DNA from: Haliclystus octoradiatus
Taxonomy: Eukaryota > Cnidaria > Staurozoa > Stauromedusae > Haliclystidae
Direction: 5' to 3'
NCBI GenBank assembly: GCA_916610825.1
Contig: OU744447.1
Coordinates: 30,454,561 to 30,518,560 of the forward strand
DNA: 64,000 bases
The position numbers and the translations under genes were made by a program. Positions 57,301-64,000 of the stretch are shown one piece after another (within the stretch, counting starts at the first letter, position 1; each line of letters begins with the position of its first letter). The notes beneath the pieces were generated by a model, which worked only from the letters and a program-made list of their open reading frames with translations, searched no databases and was not told the DNA's origin.

Positions 57301-58014
57301 CGTAGTAAATAAATGAGCTTTTTCGATAGTAGCTATTATTTCATTGTCCTCTAAAGTAACTGGACCGGATGTACAATTGATCGGAATAGATTTAACAATA
57401 GATTGCATAACAAGTTCATCAATTAGCAAACCCTTATCTTTAGTATGTGGCGACGGTTGTAGAACAAAAACCTCATTATCTTTAAGTCGTATTGTATTAT
57501 TATTGTCTATTCTAACTTTAATTTCAGAATGTCCTGGCCGATGCATAATATGTTGTTTTTCGACATAAACATTGCATACATCATTACTCTTAATAATATC
57601 AGATGGTTTATCAAGAGGTTTTAAATAATTAATAATATTACCATCGTCTTTCATCCTTTCAAAATTAAACCCAGCATGGTATAAGAATTCCCTGCCAAGT
57701 AAACATGAATTTTTAACGTTGCCCCCTTGAACTTTTACCCACATTTTTACCATCTTTCCCTTAGATAATTTCATATTTAATAATACTTCGGCCATAATAG
57801 CTAAAGAATTTCCACTGGCATCACATACACGACCAGACGTACAGGGGCGAGATGGAATTTCATCAGAATATTTTTGTAATAATGGGATAATTATATCCTT
57901 TGACATTAAAGTAGGCCCACTACCGGTGTCTAATAGTCCTAATAGTGGGGCGCATAACACGTTTCCTTCATTGTCTAACACAGATAATTCCTCTCTACAA
58001 GAGAACAATAATTG
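54328..58014 (-). CDS. pol: Gypsy-B Pol, expressed through a UGA
   Basis: The frame continues from gag after the UGA. Residues counted from the TTG at 58008: protease LLDTGSG near 26-31, and RT (LCVDYRALN, then catalytic YLDD near 475). RNase H has HTDACKSG near 620. The integrase has an HPAEKRM...CFDC zinc region near 840, catalytic Asp near 903 and 961 (TSDRGSEF) and Glu in NPVERVN near 998. A GPY/F-like module follows, then a basic tail with HPYNLRSS. There are no internal stops across 1,226 codons. There is no methionine near the start, which fits synthesis only as a Gag-Pol readthrough product. Confidence 0.93.
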   Translation of the reverse strand, partial: QLLFSCREELSVLDNEGNVLCAPLLGLLDTGSGPTLMSKDIIIPLLQKYSDEIPSRPCTSGRVCDASGNSLAIMAEVLLNMKLSKGKMVKMWVKVQGGNVKNSCLLGREFLYHAGFNFERMKDDGNIINYLKPLDKPSDIIKSNDVCNVYVEKQHIMHRPGHSEIKVRIDNNNTIRLKDNEVFVLQPSPHTKDKGLLIDELVMQSIVKSIPINCTSGPVTLEDNEIIATIEKAHLFTTDDINLLCDDNDNNFIESTCSITDDNMVDERLRIICDRLIMSNYTDEEQSQLTSLISKWNKVFALNDSELGEVSLVEHSIITPPDAAPVRQHVRRLNLSYRDSLKKQLNDLLGQGIIDVSSSPYASPIVIVKKKDGSLRLCVDYRALNSITKKDRYPLPRIDDIIDTIGSKKIFSTLDLFSGYWQIKLDNDAQEKSAFVTPFGQFSWRRLPFGLCNAPATFQRLMNSVLHDYIGIFCSVYLDDIIVYSCSLEEHTSHLNLIFQRLYDAGLRLKPSKCNLLQNEVHYLGHVITGSGVKVDSDKVMQVKNIAPPTNVTELRSFLGMVGYYRRFIKDYAKIAHPLYALLKKDRPFIWSINQSEAFELLKTKLCSTDVLAYPDMDRDFILHTDACKSGFGAVLSQLDCNGRERPIAYAARTVTSGEENYCITELEVKALYWACKTFRPYIEGHKTLVYTDHKPLTSIAKHIELKGTWTRWVCELNGYDLDIQYKPGILNVVADVLSRTVAAIDDMEENVQQLPFCDESHQKIIIEQEKDPFIKSIKKYLHDGEQPIDEDHSRLLKCYDNRFVLLDGILCFETSNSTRAPIVVPEHLRYKLLEENHGGFGGHPAEKRMLERIRQYYWWPKLRQCVRDWSKGCFDCAIAKGSSRRRRSPMKITETPNCPWDIVSIDLTEFKQISERGNKIALVVLDTFSKWIEVFPLPNKKAETICETLYREIICRFSVRNITSDRGSEFCNELLDEVCTRLKIARAKTSGYHPQANPVERVNRKLKEQLRICVQKNPYDWEVALPEVLWADRATPHTVTGNSPYYVLFGYDPILPSETSFREPRTQYQVDADDYASIMFENQRTIWKEVFERIEGQKHIYKRHYDKRVDAAESIIRPGDRVFIFRPDLLQKRAGKLVSPFDGLYRVESTTDTGANVRPIFQRGKRCDIIHVNFERISKADKRIPDKWRTDFGRRRRVKLSTDNKPEPDIRNDDQISHPYNLRSSDK

Positions 58015-58020
58015 TCATTG
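58009..58020 (-). promoter_or_regulatory. Stop-codon readthrough signal CAA-UGA-CAA-UUA
   Basis: On the minus strand the gag frame ends CAA TGA CAA TTA, and the pol frame follows without any shift. CAR-YYA directly after a stop is the tobamovirus-type readthrough context, where the stop is UAG. Here it is UGA, with the same upstream CAA. Seen directly; function is inferred from the known motif. Confidence 0.82.
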
Positions 58021-59397
58021 ATTATCTTTATCTTTAACGTCTGTAACCATTTTTGTACTTAAATCGGTAGCACATTCTTTTAGGAGTTGTTTATATTTTA
58101 ATTCAGCAACCTGTTGTTCCAGTTCCTCGACAGTTAAAACTTTTGTGGCATAATTACCAGATTTCATTGGCACCTTTATTTTACATTTAGATTTAGAATG
58201 CGGCTTTTCTGCCTTGTCACAGCTAACGTGACAATCTTTAATAAAATGCCCCTGTTTCCCACAATGAAAACAGGATTTAGTTTCATTCGTTTTAGCTTTA
58301 TTACTGTCAGATTTTACTGCCTTAATATCAGAAGACGACTGTGGTTTGTTCGAAATGTAAACACTTTCTTCAGTTGAAAGATACATTAAAAATTGTTCTA
58401 AATTATTATGTTTAAGAGAATGCTTAGATTCCATTAAAACTTTCAAATCTGGGAGTATCCCTTCCATCATTTGATGATAGATAATGGAGTCCTTTGATTC
58501 GCGAGAATCGTGAATTAGCATCTCCTCTACTATTTGTGTTACATCCATTCTAAATTGTGCTACAGTCTGATTTGATTTTTGTTTTAGGTTTAACAATTCC
58601 TTGTATAAGGCGCCATGAGATTTCTGAGGAAACACCGCTCTTTTCAACTCAGGAAATATTATTTTAAATAAGTCTCCTTCGGGAACAGTAGCGGTGCCGT
58701 CTCTATTGTCTATCATTCCGTCCCATACCCGGCGGAATTGTCTGCCAAGTAACATAGACACTTGACCTTTAACGTTTTCTGCGGATTCATTCATATCAGT
58801 TAAAACAACATTTAAATCTTTTACCCATCTGTCAAATGATATAGAATCAGATGAATCGTTTAAAGTATTCATAAATTTTTTAAGCCTGAAAGCTTTTGTG
58901 GCTGATTTAATAGACGTAGTTGCACTGACTGTACTGACGGCAGTTACTGTGGAATTGTTTTCACTCTCTGCTACGTCAGCAGACTCATTATCATTAGTTT
59001 TTTCAATATTACTATCCAAATTCTTACTTACAATCACAGCTTTCAGGTTCTCTAACCTTGATAGTCTTTCTTCTAATTCGATGATAATATCACTAGCGTC
59101 GAGGGTCAGGCCCATTAATGATCTCTGCCCATTCATCCATTCGTCTAAGGTTGTATTCTCCTGTTCCTTATCTTCGTTGTCTTCGATATTATCAATCAAA
59201 TCTTCCCATTTCTCCAATAAATTCTTCAGAGTACCATAATTATTTTCTAGCTTTCTCTTCAACTGTTTAATCAATTCAATGTGGTCATCTTGAGTTTCTG
59301 CCACAACGATATTATCCAAAATACCGCGGCCACGTTGTACTTGCGTTCTCAATCGATCACCGACTGGTCCAATAGAACGACGAAATCTTGAAGACAT
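58015..59397 (-). CDS. gag: Gypsy-B Gag
   Basis: 460 residues from the ATG at 59397, 88 nt after the LTR, to the UGA at 58015-58017. It has an N-terminal coiled-coil-like, charged region (about 40-130). A retrotransposon Gag core follows (LNLKQKSNQTVAQFRMDV around 265-285). A single CCHC knuckle, CFHCGKQGHFIKDC, lies near 375-390, and a Lys-rich tail ends the protein. Size and order are usual for Ty3/Gypsy Gag. Confidence 0.92.
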   Translation of the reverse strand: MSSRFRRSIGPVGDRLRTQVQRGRGILDNIVVAETQDDHIELIKQLKRKLENNYGTLKNLLEKWEDLIDNIEDNEDKEQENTTLDEWMNGQRSLMGLTLDASDIIIELEERLSRLENLKAVIVSKNLDSNIEKTNDNESADVAESENNSTVTAVSTVSATTSIKSATKAFRLKKFMNTLNDSSDSISFDRWVKDLNVVLTDMNESAENVKGQVSMLLGRQFRRVWDGMIDNRDGTATVPEGDLFKIIFPELKRAVFPQKSHGALYKELLNLKQKSNQTVAQFRMDVTQIVEEMLIHDSRESKDSIIYHQMMEGILPDLKVLMESKHSLKHNNLEQFLMYLSTEESVYISNKPQSSSDIKAVKSDSNKAKTNETKSCFHCGKQGHFIKDCHVSCDKAEKPHSKSKCKIKVPMKSGNYATKVLTVEELEQQVAELKYKQLLKECATDLSTKMVTDVKDKDNQ

Positions 59398-59485
59398 ATT
59401 TACTATTTTATTTTACCAAAAATAAACTTTTAAAACTTTACAAATAAAATCGATCATAAAAAAAAACTCACTCTCTGCTACCATT

Positions 59486-59677
59486 TGTAATACTAGCTGA
59501 TTACATGTAAACACAAGCGACCACACCTGAGGAAAGTTACTGCTAAAACTCTATATCATTAAACAAATCATTCGTATTTAATATCTAAATCACGTGACTT
59601 GTCACGTGATTGGCTTTACAGCGGAAACTCTATGGTTATGACATAATTATGAATATAGTTATATTCTGATTATTACA
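59486..59677 (-). repeat. 5' LTR of Gypsy-B
   Basis: 192 bp, the promoter-bearing LTR in element orientation. It carries the same double E-box palindrome at 59588-59611. Confidence 0.92.
59588..59611. promoter_or_regulatory. Double E-box palindrome with CCAAT box in the LTR
   Basis: AATCACGTGAC-TT-GTCACGTGATT is a perfect 11-bp inverted repeat with two CACGTG cores, followed by GG to give ATTGG. CACGTG flanked by T/A is a bHLH-leucine-zipper (USF/MITF/Myc-type) site. Likely an LTR enhancer; inference. Confidence 0.55.
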
Positions 59678-59681
59678 CAAT

Positions 59682-60078
59682 TTCCTTTATGGACGTTTTC
59701 AAACTTGTTATCATGCCATTATACAGTAATTATTTGAAATGTTAACTAAATCAATGATCAAAATATTAAAATACTATAGCTCAAGTATAATCGGAACTGG
59801 AAACTATTTTAATATCAATGTAATACATATGGGTCATTCCTTGTGCCCTATTCTATAACAGGAATCCGTGAATTTCCTCCCTGCTGCTGCTGACTGCTCC
59901 CTTGCCCTGTGATACCAATATGAGAGCCTCTTTTGCTCTTGCTCTTTTCATCATCATGCATCATCATAATTTACATTAGGAGTCCTGATAGACTGAATGC
60001 AAAAAAATTAAACCTAACTATTGGATATGGAATTTTTCGCTAAATTTATAGATATTACTTCATGGGAAGCGCGCCATA
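59682..60078. other. Intronic stretch
   Basis: No supportable feature apart from a GCTGCTGCTGACTGCTCCC patch near 59883. Confidence 0.4.
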
Positions 60079-60655
60079 ATATAATAATAATAATAAACTT
60101 TATTTATTTATAGAGCGCTATTTCCAATAGTTGCTCAATAGCGCTTTACATGTTATAATATTATAAATATATATATATTTTATTTTATTTTTTATTACTT
60201 CAAACAGTAGTGTAAATAAGTTAAAAGTTGGTTAAGAAATATACTGTAAATACTTTAACATTTAAAAGCAATTTTAAAAAGACTCGTTTTATTAGTTGTT
60301 TAAAAGTTTCAATTGTTATTGCATATTTTGCTTCTACTGCGAGATTGTTCCACACGGAGGGGGCAGCATGGCTAAAAATTCTTCCGCCATAACGGCATAG
60401 TTTGTACAATTTAAAATTCAGAGTATTACTGTTTTTAGACCTTAGTGATCTTCTAGGTTCATAAAGAGTAACAAGTTCTGAAATGTATGTAGTGAATTGC
60501 TTTGAACGTTATCACTAACACTTTGAATACAATTCTTTGTTCTATTGGTAGCCAATGTAAATTTTTTAATATTGGTGTAATATGACTGTATTTTCCAGCA
60601 AGGGCTACAATTCTCGCTGCTGTGTTTTGAGTTCTTTGCAGTTTTCATTCACATT
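60079..60655 (-). mobile_element. 3' end of a CR1/L2-like LINE, truncated
   Basis: On the minus strand, fragments of the RT C-terminal tail are visible in shifted frames. GGRIFSHAAPSVWNNLAVEA and then TFKQLIKRVFLKLL (60221-60409) match the common AAPxxWNxLP...FKxxLKxxL ending of these LINEs. Upstream pieces are broken by frameshifts. The 3' part carries an AGCGCT stem (GAGCGCTATTT...AATAGCGCTTTAC) and ends in an (ATT)n tail at about 60079-60099. 5'-truncated dead copy. Confidence 0.72.
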
Positions 60656-62544
60656 CCATACAAATTTCATTCACGAGTGTGACGTATCATAAAACGATCG
60701 AGCGAAATTTAGCTCTTCAAATGAAGCATATTTATGATCTTTCCAAGCCTGAAAATTTGAGATTTTTGGCTTCTGCAAATGTTGTTGAAGATTTGCAAGT
60801 GCTTTATCTGTCGGCAACTTGCTTTTATTTGAAGACTTACTTAAATATGATAAAATTACATAAAATTAATTACAATCTCAGAGAAAATTTATCACATGAA
60901 TTTTGCTTTTTCGGTATTTCTAATCATGGAAATGAAGACGTTATGTTGAACCTCAGCAAGATGACCAGCAGACAAGGAAACATAATGAATTTACAAAACT
61001 CTTTTCGCTCTCCATTCTTTGTAAAACATTATTGCAACAATTTTCAATTGTTTCATAATCTTATCCCCTTAGCAATGAAATCTTTTTGAAGCTGAAAATG
61101 ATTCAATTTATGGTTGATTATTCGCTCGGATCCTTATTCAAAACGCGGAGGTTTGTTTTTCTTGGCTTTTTATTTTCTTGCGAAACAGGAAATTGACTTT
61201 AATTGGCTATATCGTGTTTCTCCTATGTTAGAAAACCTCGTATAAGCAATCTGACTGGCTATATCGTTTTTTTCATGTGTCAGAAACTGAAAGACACTGA
61301 TTGGCTAGCTATTGTATACGTCAAGAAACGGACGAAGAATATGTTTAAGGCTTCTTAGTGACAAATCTTATTGGCTATGGAATAAAAATGTTTAATTGAT
61401 GGTAAAACATAAAGAATATATCGTTCTCTTGTAGTTACACTCAGTTTAGAATATCTAGATCGGAATTCTTCCAAAATTAATAAATGTAATAGCTTTTTAT
61501 GTCATTTACATAGTCACTTGGAGTCATTTTATTAAATAAATCGCGATGATGTGTACTAAAGATATGAAAAAGATTACATATAAATAAAAATGGAATCTTG
61601 TATAAGACTGATTGACTGCTATTAGGTATCTGAAAATATTATTCCATCATCCTCAATTTTTGAGAAACCTTTAAGCCATTTGACTTTTTCAAAGGGCTCA
61701 TACATAATAAAATTAAAATAGTTACGAACATAATTACAATATAGACAAAAAATGTAGATTAGTAGAATAGGATGAGATCTGACCCTACACACTAATTTCT
61801 ACTAGATGTATACAACCCAGTATACAACCCATTGTAAAACTTAAGAGATCTCATACCTGAGCTAGACGAGTGTTTTCAAAACGAGTCTTTTGTGAACTTT
61901 ATCAGTTGGTACATTATTATCATTGATTCTTCGTCAACATCACAAGATTCAGATAATGAATCAATCTATTTTCAGTATTTATTCTGCGGTAAAACTTTTA
62001 GCTCAGAATAAGCTGATCAGCCATGTTGTAGCCCTTTATCGAAACAAGCCATTTCGATGTACATGTTGGGCATGTTTCTTTTAGTCAATAGAAAAGTGAA
62101 ATGAATTGCTTGTTTCTGGAAGCAGATTAAGAATCGTGTAATACTACCACTATAGGGAGACAATAAAGGCTTTCACATAAACATATTTTGTGCGAAATCC
62201 AAAATCCACTGGAGTGTCGATTCCTTTATATTATAAAGCTACCAAAGTGTTTGTGGCAAATTGTTCAAATTAATGGTCAACTCCTTATAAGGAAGAATTG
62301 CAAGCATTAGACATGTTAGAATAAATCGTTAGTTCTGAAATAGAACAGATTTTCTAGATTCAAAAACAAAGTTATGTTTTAAAGATCATATTGGTTATTA
62401 AACCGTGTTTATTAGGTCTTTACAGTAACTGTTGTTAGTGTTCGATTTCATGAGTTATTCAAAGGTAATATTAAGTATCAAATGCATTCATCAGGATTCT
62501 ACAATGTTTTAAGGGATTTTACAAATGTGGACTTTATATTACAG
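60656..62544. other. Intronic stretch
   Basis: An open frame at 60679-61089 has no ATG start and no recognised domain, so I do not call it a gene. The rest is AT-rich without features. Confidence 0.35.
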
Positions 62545-62795
62545 GAATTACAGCGCTTACTTTTTATGAAGATTATTGGAATTTGGACATACTTATACCA
62601 AACTTTACCGGCTCTAGCGTTGGAAACTGCTTTTCGTTCTTTTACAATATCACTCCAACTGCAACAGTGACTCAAGTTTATTTAGATTTACGTAATATCG
62701 GAGAACAGCCTGTCTTTCAACAGACTCATAATCGGATTTATCCTATTTCTGGAAGTGAATTTCACCATCCGTTTCCCACATATGGGCAGAAAGAG
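62545..62795 (+). CDS. MAM-like extracellular exon
   Basis: The acceptor TTTATATTACAG ends at 62544 and the donor GTAAGA begins at 62796. The frame starts in phase 1 and is open for 83 codons. It encodes ITALTFYEDYWNLDILIPNF, then GNCFSFFYNIT and VTQVYLDLRNIGEQP. The CxSFFY...VYLDL pattern resembles the centre of MAM domains, and NFT and NIT are N-glycosylation sites. Start phase fits the exon at 53355, so both plausibly belong to one gene running off to the right. The domain call is tentative. Confidence 0.5.
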
Positions 62796-62849
62796 GTAAG
62801 ATAAAGATAAGGCTTCTTGATATCAATTGAATGAATGAATACTATTAAA

Positions 62850-62981
62850 CAATTAGTAAAGACATTCCGTGGACTATGCTCTCATAGCACCACGAGAGGC
62901 ACGTAAGTAGACTACGTATTCTCCTGGAGTGACTCGAGTGGTGCTATGAGAGCATAGTCCACGGAAAGTCTTTACTAATTG
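62850..62981. mobile_element. Foldback element with arms of about 47 bp
   Basis: CAATTAGTAAAGACATTCCG and the following GTGGACTATGCTCTCATAGC (62850-62896) are almost exactly complementary to 62933-62981, with one mismatch and a 2-nt gap. A 36-nt spacer itself contains TAGTAGACTACG-like mirrors. Would form a very stable hairpin. Short motif AGAGCATAGTC also occurs in the repeat at 35585. Confidence 0.85.
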
Positions 62982-63084
62982 ATTTACAACAGAACCAGTC
63001 ATTTTTGGGGCTATTTAGCGCACATTTGTTAACCTTTTCTATGAATGACTATTAACAATCAAACCCTAAATTCTCCTTTTTTCG

Positions 63085-63132
63085 TGACGTCACCGGAAAT
63101 GAAATAAAGTGATAGCAGCCTTGGCCATTTTG
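63085..63132. promoter_or_regulatory. Cluster of CRE, ETS and YY1-like sites
   Basis: TGACGTCA (63085-63092) abuts CCGGAAAT (63093-63100), and GCCATTTTG follows at 63124-63132. This trio is common in TATA-less animal promoters. A short plus-strand ATG frame starts at 63343 but closes after 20 codons. Promoter function is inference. Confidence 0.4.
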
Positions 63133-63397
63133 AAAATGTAGATAAAATTTGAAAGAAGAGAGCGGCGAAAACGAAACGATCAAGCATATAATTAGGAACA
63201 ACAATTTGATTTAATATAACATACTTTTATAAAGTTATGGGTTAAAAGTTAATGATCTGAACATTTAATAAACAATATATAATTCAGAGACAATTCTATT
63301 TACTTGTGAATATTGATGTTTGCAATTGAGCAATTAGAAAACATGGCTGGAATGGTAGACGATGAGCTCTTCGAGATGGTAACAGAACTGGCTCTAT

Positions 63398-64000
63398 TTA
63401 AATGAGCACCACTTGATAAAGAAACAACAGGCGTGTTATTTCATGGTATTTCAATTTCATGTAAGGCATTATATGCAGTACATCGCTACAAGATTTCAAT
63501 TGAGCGGCAGACGGTCTGTTGTTATAATTTGCGATGGATTGTTCGCTCCTGTGGTCTGATATTGCCATAATATGGCGATTGCTAAAGCCAGCATCAGACC
63601 ACAATGTTATCGTTGTTGCTCTCACGCAATGATTAGTGTACACCCTAGACAAGCATGCTTCTTTACTAAGCTCCTTCATCATCTCTGCTAATTTGTGGAC
63701 TCCAACTGGCCTATTTTCGTATAGATTCAATTTTGTTAAATAAAGTTGCAATGCAGTGTATCCATCACAGTCACTGCTCCCTTTGTACATCCTGCCTAGT
63801 TTCTCAAATGATTCAATATCGTTGATGCCTCCTTGGTGTTTTTCGTGCTTTCTGCGTGAGACATGGTGACATACTGGCGTCCGTCGTCGTCAATAGCAAA
63901 AACAAAACTGTTTTTGGTCAATTTGGTTTGTCCTTCTCGACCTCTGCGACACCAAAAGAGTAACGAATTGAACCACACATTTCTCTGCAGAGACTGGATT
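63398..64000 (-). pseudogene. Crypton-like tyrosine recombinase, frame-broken, runs off the window
   Basis: The minus-strand frame 63790-63398 encodes 130 residues with tyrosine-recombinase hallmarks: HCVR (H54, R57), GFSNRHIMAISDHRS with H80, and candidate nucleophile Y89 in SIANY. The style (NHCVRATTIT...ISDHRSEQSI) is that of Crypton elements and their domesticated relatives (KIAA1958/ZMYM/QRICH1 type). Upstream sequence 63978-63796 (GRRGREGQTKLTKNSF-like region) continues in another frame, so at least one indel near 63850 breaks the gene. The N-terminal part lies outside the window. Confidence 0.68.

Larger units (their letters stand above)
53950..59677 (-). mobile_element. Complete Ty3/Gypsy retrotransposon (Gypsy-B)
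   Basis: The 5,728-bp element is on the minus strand. It has 192-bp LTRs that look identical (53950-54141 and 59486-59677) and a 4-bp target duplication CAAT (53946-53949 and 59678-59681). The primer site TGGTAGCAGAGAGTG begins 2 nt inside the 5' LTR. gag and pol are open and in the same frame, separated by a single UGA. It lies in an intron of the PAN/MAM-like gene in antisense orientation. Identical LTRs point to a recent, possibly active insertion. Confidence 0.94.

Noticed and set aside
60679-61089. Plus-strand 136-codon frame
   Set aside because: Begins with GTG, no domain or splice context, composition like the surrounding AT-rich DNA.

Overview
The window is AT-rich animal nuclear DNA. 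Host exons are short, phase-1, extracellular-domain type (furin-like repeats, a PAN-like exon, a MAM-like exon). They sit in introns packed with retrotransposons and small DNA transposons. The mix (BEL/Pao, Ty3/Gypsy, hAT, Crypton-like recombinase, CR1/L2-like LINE tail, a hammerhead-ribozyme retrozyme) points to an invertebrate, probably marine. I cannot name the phylum from sequence alone.

Layout. 1-810: a hammerhead retrozyme unit and two mariner-type MITEs. 1330-21435 (+): a gene with at least seven furin-like (FU) exons, all phase 1-1 up to a short terminal exon, with a poly(A) signal at 21558. Its introns hold a complete Ty3/Gypsy element (1744-6172, TSD GTTTG), a complete BEL/Pao element (7356-14625, TSD ATATT), a 735-bp AAT microsatellite, a 42/46-bp minisatellite, and CACTA- and mariner-type MITEs. 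22723-27047: a complete but decayed hAT transposon (TSD ATTAAGAT). 29742-31498 (-): a broken LRR exon ending inside a Roc-type P-loop. 31900-33596: a duplicated terminal-exon-like block and a 106-bp satellite. 36715-43548 (-): a second BEL/Pao element (TSD TTTAC) whose single Gag-Pol frame is split by a 199-bp TTAA-flanked MITE. Inverted copies of another repeat flank it. 48813-49196: an ATTC/GTTC microsatellite. 49802-62795 (+): a candidate secreted-protein gene (signal peptide, PAN-like, cysteine-rich exons, MAM-like exon) whose intron holds a second Ty3/Gypsy element (53950-59677, minus strand, TSD CAAT). The right end holds a LINE 3' fragment, a foldback element and a broken Crypton-like tyrosine recombinase that runs off the window.

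The strongest biology lies in how the retroelements are expressed. The first Gypsy element has a canonical -1 frameshift site (GGGAAAC followed by a perfect 9-bp stem) between gag and pol. It also has almost no space for a normal tRNA primer site. The second Gypsy element has gag and pol in one frame, separated by one UGA in the context CAA-UGA-CAA-UUA, the same context used for tobamovirus-type stop-codon readthrough. Both BEL elements carry a consensus splice donor about 30 nt after the 5' LTR and a strong acceptor before gag, which suggests spliced leaders. Three of the four LTR pairs look identical by eye, so those insertions are recent.
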